NCBI GenBank assembly: GCA_965203795.1
Contig: OZ241915.1
Span: forward strand, 496,001 to 560,000
From: CBDBBY01 sp965203795
Lineage (GTDB): Bacteria; Pseudomonadota; Alphaproteobacteria; Rhodobacterales; Rhodobacteraceae
Length of the DNA: 64,000 bases
Direction: 5' to 3'
Below are positions 17,239 through 25,860 of this stretch, one piece after another. Both the position numbers and the translations under genes were made by a program. Every line of letters starts with the position of its first letter. The stretch's first letter is position 1. The notes beneath the pieces were generated by a model. The model was not told where the DNA came from and did not search any database. It worked only from the letters and a program-made list of their open reading frames with translations.

Positions 17239-19128
17239 CTAGTTGCCGGACGCCTCCGCAGGTCGTTGCTTGGCGCCGAAACTTCCGAAAATGCTCCACT
17301 TGGGAGAAATTCCTGTTCCTGTGGTCCAGCTTCCGGCAACTTCAAGATCGGCGCTGTCGTCGCGGGGACCGTAGAATGATCCCTTGAACGCTCCGCCGCC
17401 GTTGAGGCCGCCACTGAGGCTGTAGCTGCCGTGGCCGACGGGCAGGCGGGCAGGGAAGTCGACGGTTCTTCCTGAGGGCGTTGGCGCCGCGCTGCCGGAG
17501 AATGTTCCTGCATCCGTGATGGCTGCGCTCCGCAATTCGACACTGAAATCGGTAGTAAAGGCCTTCCATCTGCCGCCGGTCCATTCTTCGAAGTTTTCCA
17601 GGTCCCCCGCGATGGTCCCGCTGCCGGTTTCCGGAATTGTCACCGTCAAGGTCGCATCGCCTCGCAGCAATTTCGAATCGCGGAAGTCTGGAAATGCGTG
17701 GGTGCCAGTGAAGGCATGGGCAAGCGTCTGCCCGCGGAATTTCGCGCTGGTGATCGCCGTGCCGATGTCTGTCGTTCTTTTGCCGTCCTCGTCCGCGAAA
17801 GCCGAGTAGCCGAGATGCATGGTCTGTATGCGGCCCTTGTGGCCGTTGGAGCCGTCCCGGAATGTTTCCCTGTCTGCAGTGAAGACAAACAACCCGTATG
17901 CGGCGTACTGCAAATAATACGGCTCGTCATCTATATGATGAGGATTATCTCCTGAGCCTGCGACCGGCTCAAGATTTGCATTCACGCCGACATAATTGGA
18001 CAGCCAGACCTCATATGTGCCAAGGTCCTTGTACCCGTCGGGCTGGTTGAATGCGCGTGAATCATAGTAGTCCCCGTCCGTCTCCAACTGACTGGGAGCA
18101 GCAGGAACGAAGCTTCTCCAGTAGAAGTCGCCGTTGCCCGTCCAGCTGGAACGGTGATTTCTGTCGGGCTCGCCAACCGGGACGGACATGGTGTGCGGTT
18201 CGCCGAACGTCAATACGAGGTCCCATCCGTTCCGACTGTGCGGAGGGCTGTTATCATTCACGTACTTCGTGATATCTCGCCGCGTGTCGGCGTAATCCGT
18301 ATGCCATTGGCTAAAATGCACGTCTGCGGGCTGCGTTCCGCCGGTGCGAATGACAATTCCTTCCCTCGTCAACTTCAACCCTGCATACGTATGAAGATCC
18401 CTATTGTAAACTCCGCCATCGGTATTCGTGTACCCCTCCACCTTGAATTCATCGCCGCTGACGGAGAACATCTCCTTGCCGTCCGCATACGCGACTGTCT
18501 TGAATGTCCCGCTCGTGAAGGCCGCCGGATTGACAATCTGGGTGCTGTCGGTCGCGGACGTGTCGATTGTTCGCGGAATCCTTTCGATTTTGACGTTTGC
18601 TCCTTGGCGACCTCCTTCGCTCGGCATCGCAGCTTCGCCGTTCCTGAGCTGGTAGCGCGCGAGGCGTTGCCGGTACCAAGCGAACGTGGCGGTCAACTCC
18701 ATCTCTCCGGTTGTCAGCTTGGCGGCATCGGCGGTCAGAGCGGCGTCGGCCGCGGTCGCCGCCGCAACCGCGCGCCCCCGCCTGTTCACGTCGCCGGGCG
18801 GAGGCGTCAGCGCCTTGATCGCCGCCACGGCGTCCGCGAGTTCCTTCCTCGCGGCCGACAGCGCGGCTGTTGCGCGGGTCCGCTCGCCATCCGTTTCCGC
18901 CGCGGTCGCAAGAGCCGCCGCGCTGGTCACGTTCGTCCGCGCCGCGGCCAGCGCCTTCTGCGCATCTTCCAGCGCGGTATCGAAAGCCCTTTGGGCGTCC
19001 GTTCTATCTTCGGTGCCCGGATCGGTGGGACCGGGTGCCGTGGGACTCGCCGGGGCGCCGCCTGAGCAAGCGCCGAGAGCTACGGCGGAGCCGCACGCGA
19101 GAGCCGCGATCAATATTCTCGTGTTCAT
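17239..19128 (-). CDS. Large surface lipoprotein with transferrin-binding-protein-like C-terminal barrel
   Basis: 629-residue predicted lipoprotein. It begins MNTRILIAALACGSAV and has the lipobox LGAC, so the mature N-terminus would be Cys21. A Pro/Thr/Gly linker and an Ala-rich helical stretch (about 45-150: AQRAFDTALEDAQKALAAAR and similar) follow. Then comes a long beta-rich domain (about 170-480). The C-terminal 100 residues (GSYSLSGGLNGGGAFKGSF, then YGPRDDSADLEVAGSW and IFGSFGAKQ) match the pattern of the small beta-barrel of TbpB/factor-H-binding-protein-like lipoproteins. That suggests export to the outer surface, possibly ligand binding. The function of the central domain is unknown. 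Start ATG 19128 has a purine-rich GGGGGAGT upstream. Transcribed away from the truncated TctA gene. Confidence 0.75.
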   Translation of the reverse strand: MNTRILIAALACGSAVALGACSGGAPASPTAPGPTDPGTEDRTDAQRAFDTALEDAQKALAAARTNVTSAAALATAAETDGERTRATAALSAARKELADAVAAIKALTPPPGDVNRRGRAVAAATAADAALTADAAKLTTGEMELTATFAWYRQRLARYQLRNGEAAMPSEGGRQGANVKIERIPRTIDTSATDSTQIVNPAAFTSGTFKTVAYADGKEMFSVSGDEFKVEGYTNTDGGVYNRDLHTYAGLKLTREGIVIRTGGTQPADVHFSQWHTDYADTRRDITKYVNDNSPPHSRNGWDLVLTFGEPHTMSVPVGEPDRNHRSSWTGNGDFYWRSFVPAAPSQLETDGDYYDSRAFNQPDGYKDLGTYEVWLSNYVGVNANLEPVAGSGDNPHHIDDEPYYLQYAAYGLFVFTADRETFRDGSNGHKGRIQTMHLGYSAFADEDGKRTTDIGTAITSAKFRGQTLAHAFTGTHAFPDFRDSKLLRGDATLTVTIPETGSGTIAGDLENFEEWTGGRWKAFTTDFSVELRSAAITDAGTFSGSAAPTPSGRTVDFPARLPVGHGSYSLSGGLNGGGAFKGSFYGPRDDSADLEVAGSWTTGTGISPKWSIFGSFGAKQRPAEASGN

Positions 19129-19383
19129 GAGTGCCACTCCCCCCGTCGGTTGCCGCAAACGCGATTCGCGACCCGCATGCTGAAATCCACGGCATATCTT
19201 CAAGGCGATGTCAAGCCTTTAATTGACGCTTGACGCTCGGGTGCGTGCCATTTTTTTGGGTGAGCCTGTTCCGCTGTCTCGGTTGTCGTCCGCGCCCGGC
19301 GTTCCGGGGTTTGCAAACGCTTCTTCAAGGGCCGGGATGGATCGGTTCCGGCGCGGCTGCCGAAGACCTTCGACGGCAACGCC

Positions 19384-20661
19384 ATGAGCCGGAAGGGCAT
19401 GCCCGGCAAGGCGCTGAAGACCGCCTCCGTAGTTTCGGCATGCGGCGACCTCGCCGGGGATATGCTGCTGATCTTCGGCGCGGTATGGATAGCGATGCTG
19501 ACAAGGAGCTTCGGGCCTCCGGAGTGCTTCGCTGTCTATCTCGCGGCGTTTCTGGTGATTAGCTCCGTAGTCGGCTCTTCGATCGCCAAGGGCCTAGTCA
19601 GCACATCCGCCGGCATTGCCGTCGCGATGATCGGCTTCGACCCAATGGAGGGAATTCCCAGGCTGGATTTCGGGAGCCTCGACCTGCAGGCGGGTCTTGC
19701 GCTCGTCCCGGTCCTGATCGGGATGTTCGTCGTTTCCGAAATCGCCATCCAGATCGAGCGGTCGGCGCGCGAAAAGGGTGCCGCCAAGGTCGCGGCCGAT
19801 CTGGTTCCCGGGGGCGACAAGCTCACCTTGCGGGAGCTCCGGCGCATCGCGCCGGTGATCCTGCGGTCGTCCGCGATCGGCTCGATTGTCGGAATTCTGC
19901 CCGGCCTCGGCTCGTCCGTTGCCGCGTTCGCGGCATACCGCGAGGAGCGGAGGCGCTCGAAAACGAAGGATGCCTGGGGAACAGGCATCGTGGAGGGAAT
20001 CGCGGCGCCCGAATCCGCCAACAACGCCGTATCGGGACCGTCGATGATCCCGCTTCTTGCGCTTGGCGTGCCCGGCAGCACGATCGCCGCCATCCTGCTC
20101 GGCGTCTTCCTGATCCACGGCATCGACGTGGGGCCGCGGATATTCGACAGGTCCCCCGATCTCGTGTTCGGCCTGTTCGCCGCAGGCCTGGTAGGCATCG
20201 CGGTGTACTTTCTAGTGGGCTACTTCGGCAGCGTCGCGATCGGCCGGGCCATCGCCCGCGTTCCGACGCGCGTGATTTATCCGTACATTCTGCTGACGTG
20301 CTTCGTGTCGGCCTACGCCGCGCGGACCAACGTTTTCGACGTGTTCGTGATGTGCGTGTCCGGGTTCGCCGGCTATCTGATGCGGAAGCAGGGGTACTCC
20401 GCTCCGGCGTTCATCATCGCGTTCGTGCTGGCGCAGGGCGCGGAGACCTCGTTCCGGCAGTCGCTGATCCTGACGAACGACGGATGGCTCATCTTCTTCC
20501 AGCGTCCGGTCGCGATGGCGTTCATCGGGCTTGCGCTCATCGTGACCGCGGCGCGGGCGACCCGCGCCTACAAGGTCGCTCAGAGCGCTGAATCCTCACG
20601 AGCCGGGCGCATGAATCACGCGGCATCCGCGCCCCGTGCGGAAAGAGGCCGAACATCCTGA
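19384..20661 (+). CDS. TctA-family tripartite tricarboxylate transporter permease, 5'-truncated
   Basis: Large integral-membrane subunit of a TTT transporter, but only the last 425 of about 500 residues. The frame is open upstream of the first Met and reads LPKTFDGNAM, which corresponds to the conserved TxDGxPM segment about 85 residues into intact TctA proteins (compare TTLDGYPMAKKG in the copy at 42486). The first two transmembrane segments and the signature before them are missing. The rest is well preserved (GILPGLGSSVAAFAAY, GVPGSTIAAILLGVFL). No TctB or TctC gene remains next to it, so the transporter is probably non-functional. The 3' end overlaps the presumed start region of the sulfatase gene. 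Confidence 0.8.
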   Translation: MSRKGMPGKALKTASVVSACGDLAGDMLLIFGAVWIAMLTRSFGPPECFAVYLAAFLVISSVVGSSIAKGLVSTSAGIAVAMIGFDPMEGIPRLDFGSLDLQAGLALVPVLIGMFVVSEIAIQIERSAREKGAAKVAADLVPGGDKLTLRELRRIAPVILRSSAIGSIVGILPGLGSSVAAFAAYREERRRSKTKDAWGTGIVEGIAAPESANNAVSGPSMIPLLALGVPGSTIAAILLGVFLIHGIDVGPRIFDRSPDLVFGLFAAGLVGIAVYFLVGYFGSVAIGRAIARVPTRVIYPYILLTCFVSAYAARTNVFDVFVMCVSGFAGYLMRKQGYSAPAFIIAFVLAQGAETSFRQSLILTNDGWLIFFQRPVAMAFIGLALIVTAARATRAYKVAQSAESSRAGRMNHAASAPRAERGRTS

Positions 20662-20678
20662 TCATCTATCCGGACCAA

Positions 20679-22133
20679 ATGCGGCACGACTGCATGTCGC
20701 CGTCGGGCAACCGGATCGTGAAGACGCCGCACATCCAGCGGCTTGCGGACGAAGGCGCGACCTTCGGCAATGCCTTCGCGTCGTATCCGCTTTGCTGCCC
20801 GTTCCGCGCGTCGCTGATGACCGGAAATCAGGCCCAGGGCCACGGCCTCTACCAGAACCATTTCCCGCTCCGCGGCGGCCAGGAGTTCCTTGCAGAGCGA
20901 ATGAAGGAAGCCGGGTACCAGACCATCTACGTCGGGAAATGGCATCTTGAAGGAGGCCCCAAGCCCGGCTTCGTGCCGTCCGGCCGGCGGTTCGGATTCG
21001 ACAGGTCCGCGGGTTTCAACCGAGGCCACCAGTACATGGGCGGCATATTCTGGCGCGACACGGACCAGCCCTACCGCTGCGACCGCTACGAGCCGGACTA
21101 CCAGACCGATCATCTTCTCGAATTCATCGACGAGGCGCTTGAATCCGGTTCCGGCAGGCCGTTCTTCGGGATCGTGTCCTACGGGGCGCCGCACCATCCC
21201 AACGTTATGCCGGAGCGCTGGCGGATATTGCACGATCCGGCGGACATCGTCCTCCCGCCGGGCGTGCTGCCGCCGGAGGAGCAGGTCAGGATTCAGAACG
21301 AAAGGCTCGAATTCGACTGCCTCGGAAACATGAAGGCCGCGCTGAGAAGCCGGCGCGGCCGCAGTCCGAAACCGCCCCTTGAGCCGGAAACCGAAACGGA
21401 GCTTCGGACGTTCATTGCCGAATACTACGGCATGATCAGTTCCATCGACCACAATGTCGGCCGGGTGCTTGGCCATCTCGATGCCCGAGGCATCGCCGAG
21501 GACACGATGGTCGTGTTCCTGTCTGACCACGGGGACATGCTTGGGGAGCACGGCTACTACTGCGGCTACAAGCCTCAGCCGCACCGTTCCGCTATGCAGG
21601 TGCCCTTGATCGTCCGCTGGCCAGGCCGCGCCGAAGCGGGTTCCCGCATCGGCGGTCTGGTCGACGTCGGCCCGGACACTGCTGTTGCTCTTCTCGATTG
21701 CGCCGGGTCCGAGCCATTCAGCGAGGCGCACGGCGTCAGCTTTCTGCCGCTGCTGGACGGGACGGCGGACGAGGTGCGACGGGCGGTCATGTACCAGACG
21801 TTCCGGATGGACGATGGCGTGCCGGGGGAGTTCACGCCGGTTCCCGAGCGGGGCATCCGGACCAGAGACTGGCTTTACGCGCGGCAGCCCGCCCGGCGGA
21901 AGCTTCTGTTCGACGAGGCGTCCGACCCGCACGAGCTGAGCAATCTGGTTGCGGATTCCGCCTTCAGCGGGCTGATGGACGAATTCGACGAGCGCATTGC
22001 CGCGCACATGAAGGCAACCGGCGACGATTGGAACCTCCGCTGCGCGTTCCCTCCGCCCGGCTTCCTGTCCCATGAAGAGTCGGCGGAGCGGCTCCGGAAG
22101 GACTTGCTGCCGCGTGCGATCGCCGTTCCCTGA
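20679..22133 (+). CDS. Sulfatase (type I, formylglycine-dependent)
   Basis: Arylsulfatase-superfamily hydrolase cleaving sulfate esters. The active-site signature is CCPFRASLMTG, with C39-x-P-x-R43 numbered from this Met; Cys39 would be converted to formylglycine. Other motifs are GKWHL (about 87), SYGAPHHPN and FLSDHGDMLGEHG (metal-binding Asp/His, about 285). The N-terminus is odd. Conserved residues KRPNILIIYPDQ, including a metal-ligand Asp, lie in frame before the first ATG at 20679. No ATG, GTG or TTG occurs between the upstream stop (20589) and that ATG. An ATG at 20611 in another frame suggests a small frameshift at the beginning. The protein is cytoplasmic unless the true start adds a signal. 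The adjacent FGE gene is its likely activator. Confidence 0.88.
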   Translation: MRHDCMSPSGNRIVKTPHIQRLADEGATFGNAFASYPLCCPFRASLMTGNQAQGHGLYQNHFPLRGGQEFLAERMKEAGYQTIYVGKWHLEGGPKPGFVPSGRRFGFDRSAGFNRGHQYMGGIFWRDTDQPYRCDRYEPDYQTDHLLEFIDEALESGSGRPFFGIVSYGAPHHPNVMPERWRILHDPADIVLPPGVLPPEEQVRIQNERLEFDCLGNMKAALRSRRGRSPKPPLEPETETELRTFIAEYYGMISSIDHNVGRVLGHLDARGIAEDTMVVFLSDHGDMLGEHGYYCGYKPQPHRSAMQVPLIVRWPGRAEAGSRIGGLVDVGPDTAVALLDCAGSEPFSEAHGVSFLPLLDGTADEVRRAVMYQTFRMDDGVPGEFTPVPERGIRTRDWLYARQPARRKLLFDEASDPHELSNLVADSAFSGLMDEFDERIAAHMKATGDDWNLRCAFPPPGFLSHEESAERLRKDLLPRAIAVP

Positions 22134-22242
22134 TCCGGCGGCTCTTGAACCTACGGGAACAAGCGGGACACTGCGGAAGGAAGACCCGAATCCAGGCAGC
22201 CATGCAGAATCCCGCGGAATCGCAGAACTTGGAGAACGGCGC

Positions 22243-23136
22243 GTGAATCCGGAAGCCGTCCAGTCAATCGTCGTGGCGGGCGGCATCAATGCGAAAGCGC
22301 GCCTTGTTCCCGGCGGTTCCGCGCTGGTGGGCACGGACAGGCCCGTGATCGGCGCCGACATGGAAGGGCCGTGCCGCCGCAAACCGCTGCGGCCGTTCCG
22401 GATGATGGAAACCGCCGTCACCAACGCCATGTTCGAGGCGTTCGCGGCAGCGACAGGCTTTGCGACGGAAGCGGAAAGGCTGGGCTGGTCCTACGTCTTC
22501 CACAGCGACGTTCCGGAACATCTTCCCGACGCCGGGTTCGACTCGGGGGCGGGCTGGTGGCGGCGGGTCGACGGTGCGGACTGGCGCCGGATTCACGGGC
22601 CCGGCTCGGAATCCTCGCAGGATCCCGCGCATCCGGCAGTTCATGTTTCGTGGAACGACGCGCGGGCCTTCGCGAAGTGGGCCGGCGGGCGGCTCCCGAC
22701 CGAGCCGGAATGGGAGCACGCGGCCCGCGGCGGGCTCGGCGATGTGCCGTTCCCCTGGGGCGGGCGCGAGCCGGACGATGCGGAATTCCATCCCTGCAAC
22801 ATCTGGCAGGGGAGGTTTCCGGACGCCAACACCGGAGCGGACGGGTATTTCGGAACGGCTCCTGCGGAGTCGTTCGAGCCGAACGGCTACGGCCTCTTCA
22901 ACATGGTCGGGAACGTCTGGGAATGGACGGCGGACCCCTTCGTGGTCCGCAGCCTTTCGCGCCGCGCGAAGGGCCATGCGAAGCGGATGCGCGGCGCCAA
23001 GGTCATCAAGGGCGGCTCGTTCCTCTGCCACAAGAGCTACTGCTTCCGCTACCGGATTGCGGCGCGCACGGGAACGACTCCGGACACTTCGGCCGCCCAT
23101 CAAGGTTTCCGCCTAGCCTTCGACGTTCCGCGCTAA
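22243..23136 (+). CDS. Formylglycine-generating enzyme (sulfatase-modifying factor)
   Basis: Copper-dependent oxidase that converts the active-site cysteine of type I sulfatases to formylglycine. 297 residues. The substrate-binding and catalytic region FLCHKSYCFRYRIAAR contains both active-site cysteines (Cys262 and Cys267), so this is a genuine FGE rather than one of the cysteine-less relatives. Other FGE-sulfatase motifs: RMMETAVTNAMFEAF, HPAVHVSWNDARAFAKW, RLPTEPEWEHAARGG, NMVGNVWEWTADPF and GFRLA at the end. GTG at 22243 has GGAGAA six bases upstream. It lies 110 bases behind the sulfatase gene, in the same direction, and presumably matures it. Confidence 0.93.
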   Translation: MNPEAVQSIVVAGGINAKARLVPGGSALVGTDRPVIGADMEGPCRRKPLRPFRMMETAVTNAMFEAFAAATGFATEAERLGWSYVFHSDVPEHLPDAGFDSGAGWWRRVDGADWRRIHGPGSESSQDPAHPAVHVSWNDARAFAKWAGGRLPTEPEWEHAARGGLGDVPFPWGGREPDDAEFHPCNIWQGRFPDANTGADGYFGTAPAESFEPNGYGLFNMVGNVWEWTADPFVVRSLSRRAKGHAKRMRGAKVIKGGSFLCHKSYCFRYRIAARTGTTPDTSAAHQGFRLAFDVPR

Positions 23137-23640
23137 CCGGACCAGAGGAACGCCCGGCGCGCGGCGAGGCCGGTTGCCGACCGTCGGAAGCAGGATGATC
23201 GCTGCAAAACGCCTTGATTCAAATTGTGGTCGCGGCGGGCGGCGCGTTCGGCCAGCGGCGGAAGCGCAAGCTTGAACTCGGCGCGCGACGCGCGGGTTCG
23301 AACGCCTTGCCGCCGGTTGCGCGGTTCGTCCGGGCCGGATCGGCCGCCCGAAAGGACGGCGATTGCAACGGGCGCGGGTCTTCCGGCCTGTTGGTGAAAG
23401 CGGGCGTGCGGGAGGCTCGCGATGCAAGCTTGCGAACACGGTTCCTGTTGCGCAAGGGCGGCCTGGCCCATGCGATTCCCGCACTCCGCCCGTCGCGCCG
23501 CGGCGTCGATGCGACCGCGATTGAACAAATCCCGTCAACGCGCATTTGCTTGGGTTGGCCCGGGCCGATCCAGCTCAGGCGCAATCGAAAAACCCGACAT
23601 GCGTCGCGAAAACGGAACCGTTGCGCCGCCACGCTCAAGC
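23137..23640. other. Stretch without recognisable genes
   Basis: About 500 GC-rich bases between FGE and the hipA pseudogene. Open frames on both strands are short, rich in Arg/Ala/Gly and without family motifs. Confidence 0.4.
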
Positions 23641-25034
23641 TCAAAGCCTGCACCTGTGCGTTTTGGCAATCCGTCTTGAGGTGCTGCCGTCAATCCCGGC
23701 ACATGATGCGTAGTGCGCCCAGTCGGCGACCGCATCCCGGACGGAAGATATCAAAGATTTCGCCTTTGATTTCTTGATGGACGCTGCGCTGGCCAATGCC
23801 AGCAAGTCCTGAAGCTCAAATCCGTCACGCTTCGCATTCAAGCTCATCTGGTGCTGGCCGGTCCAGGAACCGCCAGGATTGTACGAATAGGTCACGTCGA
23901 ACGCAGGCGAAAGCGACCAAGCTCCGTCTTGATCCATCAGGAACGCGATGTTCTTTACGTGGTCGTCCTGATTGCGGGCGACAACATTGAAGACGGCACG
24001 GAGAAACTGCTGCTGCAAAGCCGGAGCTCCGAGGCCCAATTGCCGGATCGTCAAAATCGCTTGCTCGTAGGAATAGCTCCTCGGATCATTGAAATCGTAA
24101 TGCTGCATGGCGCAGAGCGACTGCATGTGAAGCTTGCTTGTTTTGCCACCACTGATCGGACGATCAAAGCGGCGTGTCATGAAATGGCTGCGGCCGCCTT
24201 CCTCATGCAGCCGGCAGGGCATCATTTCCAAGCCCGCGGCCTTGGCCATCAGAAAATAGGCGTATTCGATAAGACCGTATCCCTGCGGGTCAGGCTCTTC
24301 CTTGTCGCGGTTGTTGTCGATTCCGTCGAACTTCATCAACCAATTCTCGAAGCCGGCGCCTGCGTCGATTTGACCATGCCGAAACTCGCTGGTGTCCGGA
24401 TTCCAAGCAAGAATCGCCTTTGCCCGCGCCCCGCCCGCGGATGTGCCGCGGCATTCATGGCTCCGGCGAACAGGACGCCTTCCGGAATCGCCTTTGCCCG
24501 CGCCCCGCCCGCGGATGTGCCTACCCGCAGGATATCATCAATCGCGGCTTGATCGCCGTTGCCGCCAAGCACACCTTCGAGGCGGCTTTTTTCGTCAAGC
24601 GCGAGATTGGCAAGCCGCACAAGTTCAGCCACCTCGACGGCGCGGGGCTTCCTCGCATGCCTCCCGATCATCGGCTTGAATTCCAAGGCTCCCATGCCTC
24701 GCTCGCCGACGTAGCATAGCCGCTCAACCGGATTGAAGCTTTCCGGCGCGCGACTTTGTTTGGCAAGCCATGCGTTGATCAGCCGGTCACCGTATCTGTC
24801 CGGCAGGGAATCAGCCAGCAGACCGGGCAGCCCCTTGAACGTGTGTTTCGGCAGCACCGGAAAGGAATACGGTTCCGGGCGGAGCGGCATGGCCAATGGA
24901 GACAGCTGGATCCCGGACTCCGCAAAATCCGGGTCATATTGGAAAACCGCGATGCCTTCGTTCGGAATCCAGGAAACCGCTGCGACCTCCCGACCCCATA
25001 GCACTACGGAGGCATCCGTTGTCGCTTCAACCAT
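23641..25034 (-). pseudogene. hipA: hipA, second copy, disrupted by a 74-bp repeat-generated insertion
   Basis: HipA kinase gene split into two frames. The first 190 codons are normal (LPDRYGDRLINAWLAKQ, then VGTSAGGARAKAI). The frame then runs through an insertion and is lost, and the rest (FDGIDNNRDKE, NQDDHVKNIAFL, LSPAFDVTYS) is open in another frame to 23641. The insertion at 24411-24521 is 74 bases (not a multiple of three). Taking it out joins GGARAKAI to LAWNPDTSEFRHGQIDAGAG and restores one continuous HipA with all catalytic motifs. The gene starts three bases after hipB. As read, the toxin is inactive and the antitoxin would be unopposed. Confidence 0.88.
24411..24521. repeat. 37-bp direct repeat flanking 37 bp of extra sequence within hipA
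   Basis: The 37-base unit starting GAATCGCCTTTGCCCGCG occurs identically at 24411-24447 and 24485-24521. It is separated by 37 unrelated bases (24448-24484). The repeated unit encodes the conserved HipA motif GTSAGGARAKA on the minus strand, so one copy is the original and the other plus the filler are new. Confidence 0.95.
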
Positions 25035-25037
25035 GGG

Positions 25038-25394
25038 TCAATGCCCGCTTCCCCATCGCCATTGCGTCGCAGGCTTGGGCCTCTTGGCTGTGCGTGCTCG
25101 CTGGCGTTCGCTCCCGCCCGTTCTAATGCGTTCGATCGGGCGAAAGCTTGGGTCGGGAACAAGCATGTCCATATTCTGTTGAAGCTTGAGGGCGACCAGT
25201 ATCTTGATGAACGAGTCGAGGGTCGCTCCCTTGCCCGATTCCAGCCGCCTCAATGTGCGCTCGGATACCCCGGCATCCTGAGCTAGCTCCGACTGCGTGA
25301 TGTTCCTTGAAAGCCGCAGCTGTCCCAGTCTTCTGCCGAGCTCTTCCGCAATGGATCCGGGAGACTGCGTGGTCAGGGTTTGCAAATCAGCCAT
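25038..25394 (-). CDS. hipB: HipB-like antitoxin, XRE-type helix-turn-helix regulator, second copy
   Basis: 118-residue helix-turn-helix protein (EELGRRLGQLRLSRNITQSE, then LAQDAGVSERTLRRLESGKG, residues about 20-65). The C-terminal tail is basic, ending RTAKRPKPATQWRW. It would repress its own operon. ATG at 25394 is chosen: AAGAGG lies upstream, and a GTG nine codons earlier would fall inside the operator palindrome. It precedes the broken hipA by three bases. The promoter and operator appear intact, so the antitoxin may still be made. Confidence 0.87.
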   Translation of the reverse strand: MADLQTLTTQSPGSIAEELGRRLGQLRLSRNITQSELAQDAGVSERTLRRLESGKGATLDSFIKILVALKLQQNMDMLVPDPSFRPIERIRTGGSERQRARTAKRPKPATQWRWGSGH

Positions 25395-25398
25395 ATAC

Positions 25399-25433
25399 GG
25401 CCTCTTAGGTATCAATATCACCTACAAGAGGCC
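25399..25433 (-). promoter_or_regulatory. Inverted-repeat operator of the second hipBA operon
   Basis: Palindromic element with arms GGCCTCTT and AAGAGGCC, and inner AGGT and ACCT, lying between the -10 box and the hipB start codon. Its position over the transcript start and ribosome-binding site fits autorepression by HipB. Confidence 0.7.
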
Positions 25434-25434
25434 A

Positions 25435-25464
25435 TTTATAGCCGGTTGTTCTATACAAGTTCAA
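25435..25464 (-). promoter_or_regulatory. Sigma70-type promoter of the second hipBA operon
   Basis: On the minus strand TTGAAC (25464-25459) is followed after 18 bases by TATAAA (25440-25435). The operator palindrome starts two bases downstream. Confidence 0.65.
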
Positions 25465-25489
25465 GGCTTACGGAGAGGACATATCTGGC

Positions 25490-25660
25490 TGATCGGAAGC
25501 AATGATCAACTGAGCCTCTCCGCCAACCGCTTGGATTCGCGGTTTGGCTGGCTTGGATGGTGGGATCGGGGACGTTCGCTTGTTCCGGCGGGCCGCAGGC
25601 TCGAATTGCTTGGTTCTGGCTGCTTCCGGACCGTTTGAAGAGTCGCGTGAGCCGGACCCG
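25490..25660 (-). pseudogene. IS5-family element end remnant, copy D
   Basis: DNA such as CCGCTTGGATTCGCGGTTTG and the downstream GGCTGCTTCCGG correspond to the non-coding end of the intact IS5 element near 4410-4560. No transposase coding sequence remains. Confidence 0.55.
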
Positions 25661-25689
25661 GGCCTGTTTCGTCTTGGGCGCGCTGGAGC

Positions 25690-25775
25690 GCAGGCAATCG
25701 TGCCGCGCCGTTCCGCGCTTGCTGGTCTTCGTCGACGAGACTCGGATCAAGACCGGCAGCGGGAGCGCTTTAGCA
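25690..25775 (+). pseudogene. Possible IS630-type transposase fragment
   Basis: One short frame reads PRLLVFVDETRIKTG, which resembles the second catalytic Asp region (VFIDET) of IS630 transposases. The fragment is under 30 codons, so the assignment is tentative. Confidence 0.35.
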
Positions 25776-25795
25776 CGGTCGAGATACAGAAGGGG

Positions 25796-25832
25796 TCTTT
25801 AGCACTCCCCCGCTGGCCGATTTCGCCAACTT
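25796..25832. repeat. Short dispersed repeat, copy 2
   Basis: Imperfect second copy of the element at 1001-1038 (TCTTTAGCACTCCCC followed by GGCCGAT and CGCCAACT). It lies between the IS debris and the end of the AAA ATPase gene. Confidence 0.45.
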
Positions 25833-25860
25833 GCCCGTGGCGCTGAATGGCGGGCGTGAT

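Noticed and set aside
24411..24521. Repeat-spacer-repeat geometry (37-37-37) resembling a minimal CRISPR array
   Set aside because: The repeat encodes the conserved GTSAGGARAKA motif of HipA in frame, only one interval exists, and removing the extra 74 bases restores the gene. It is an insertion within hipA.
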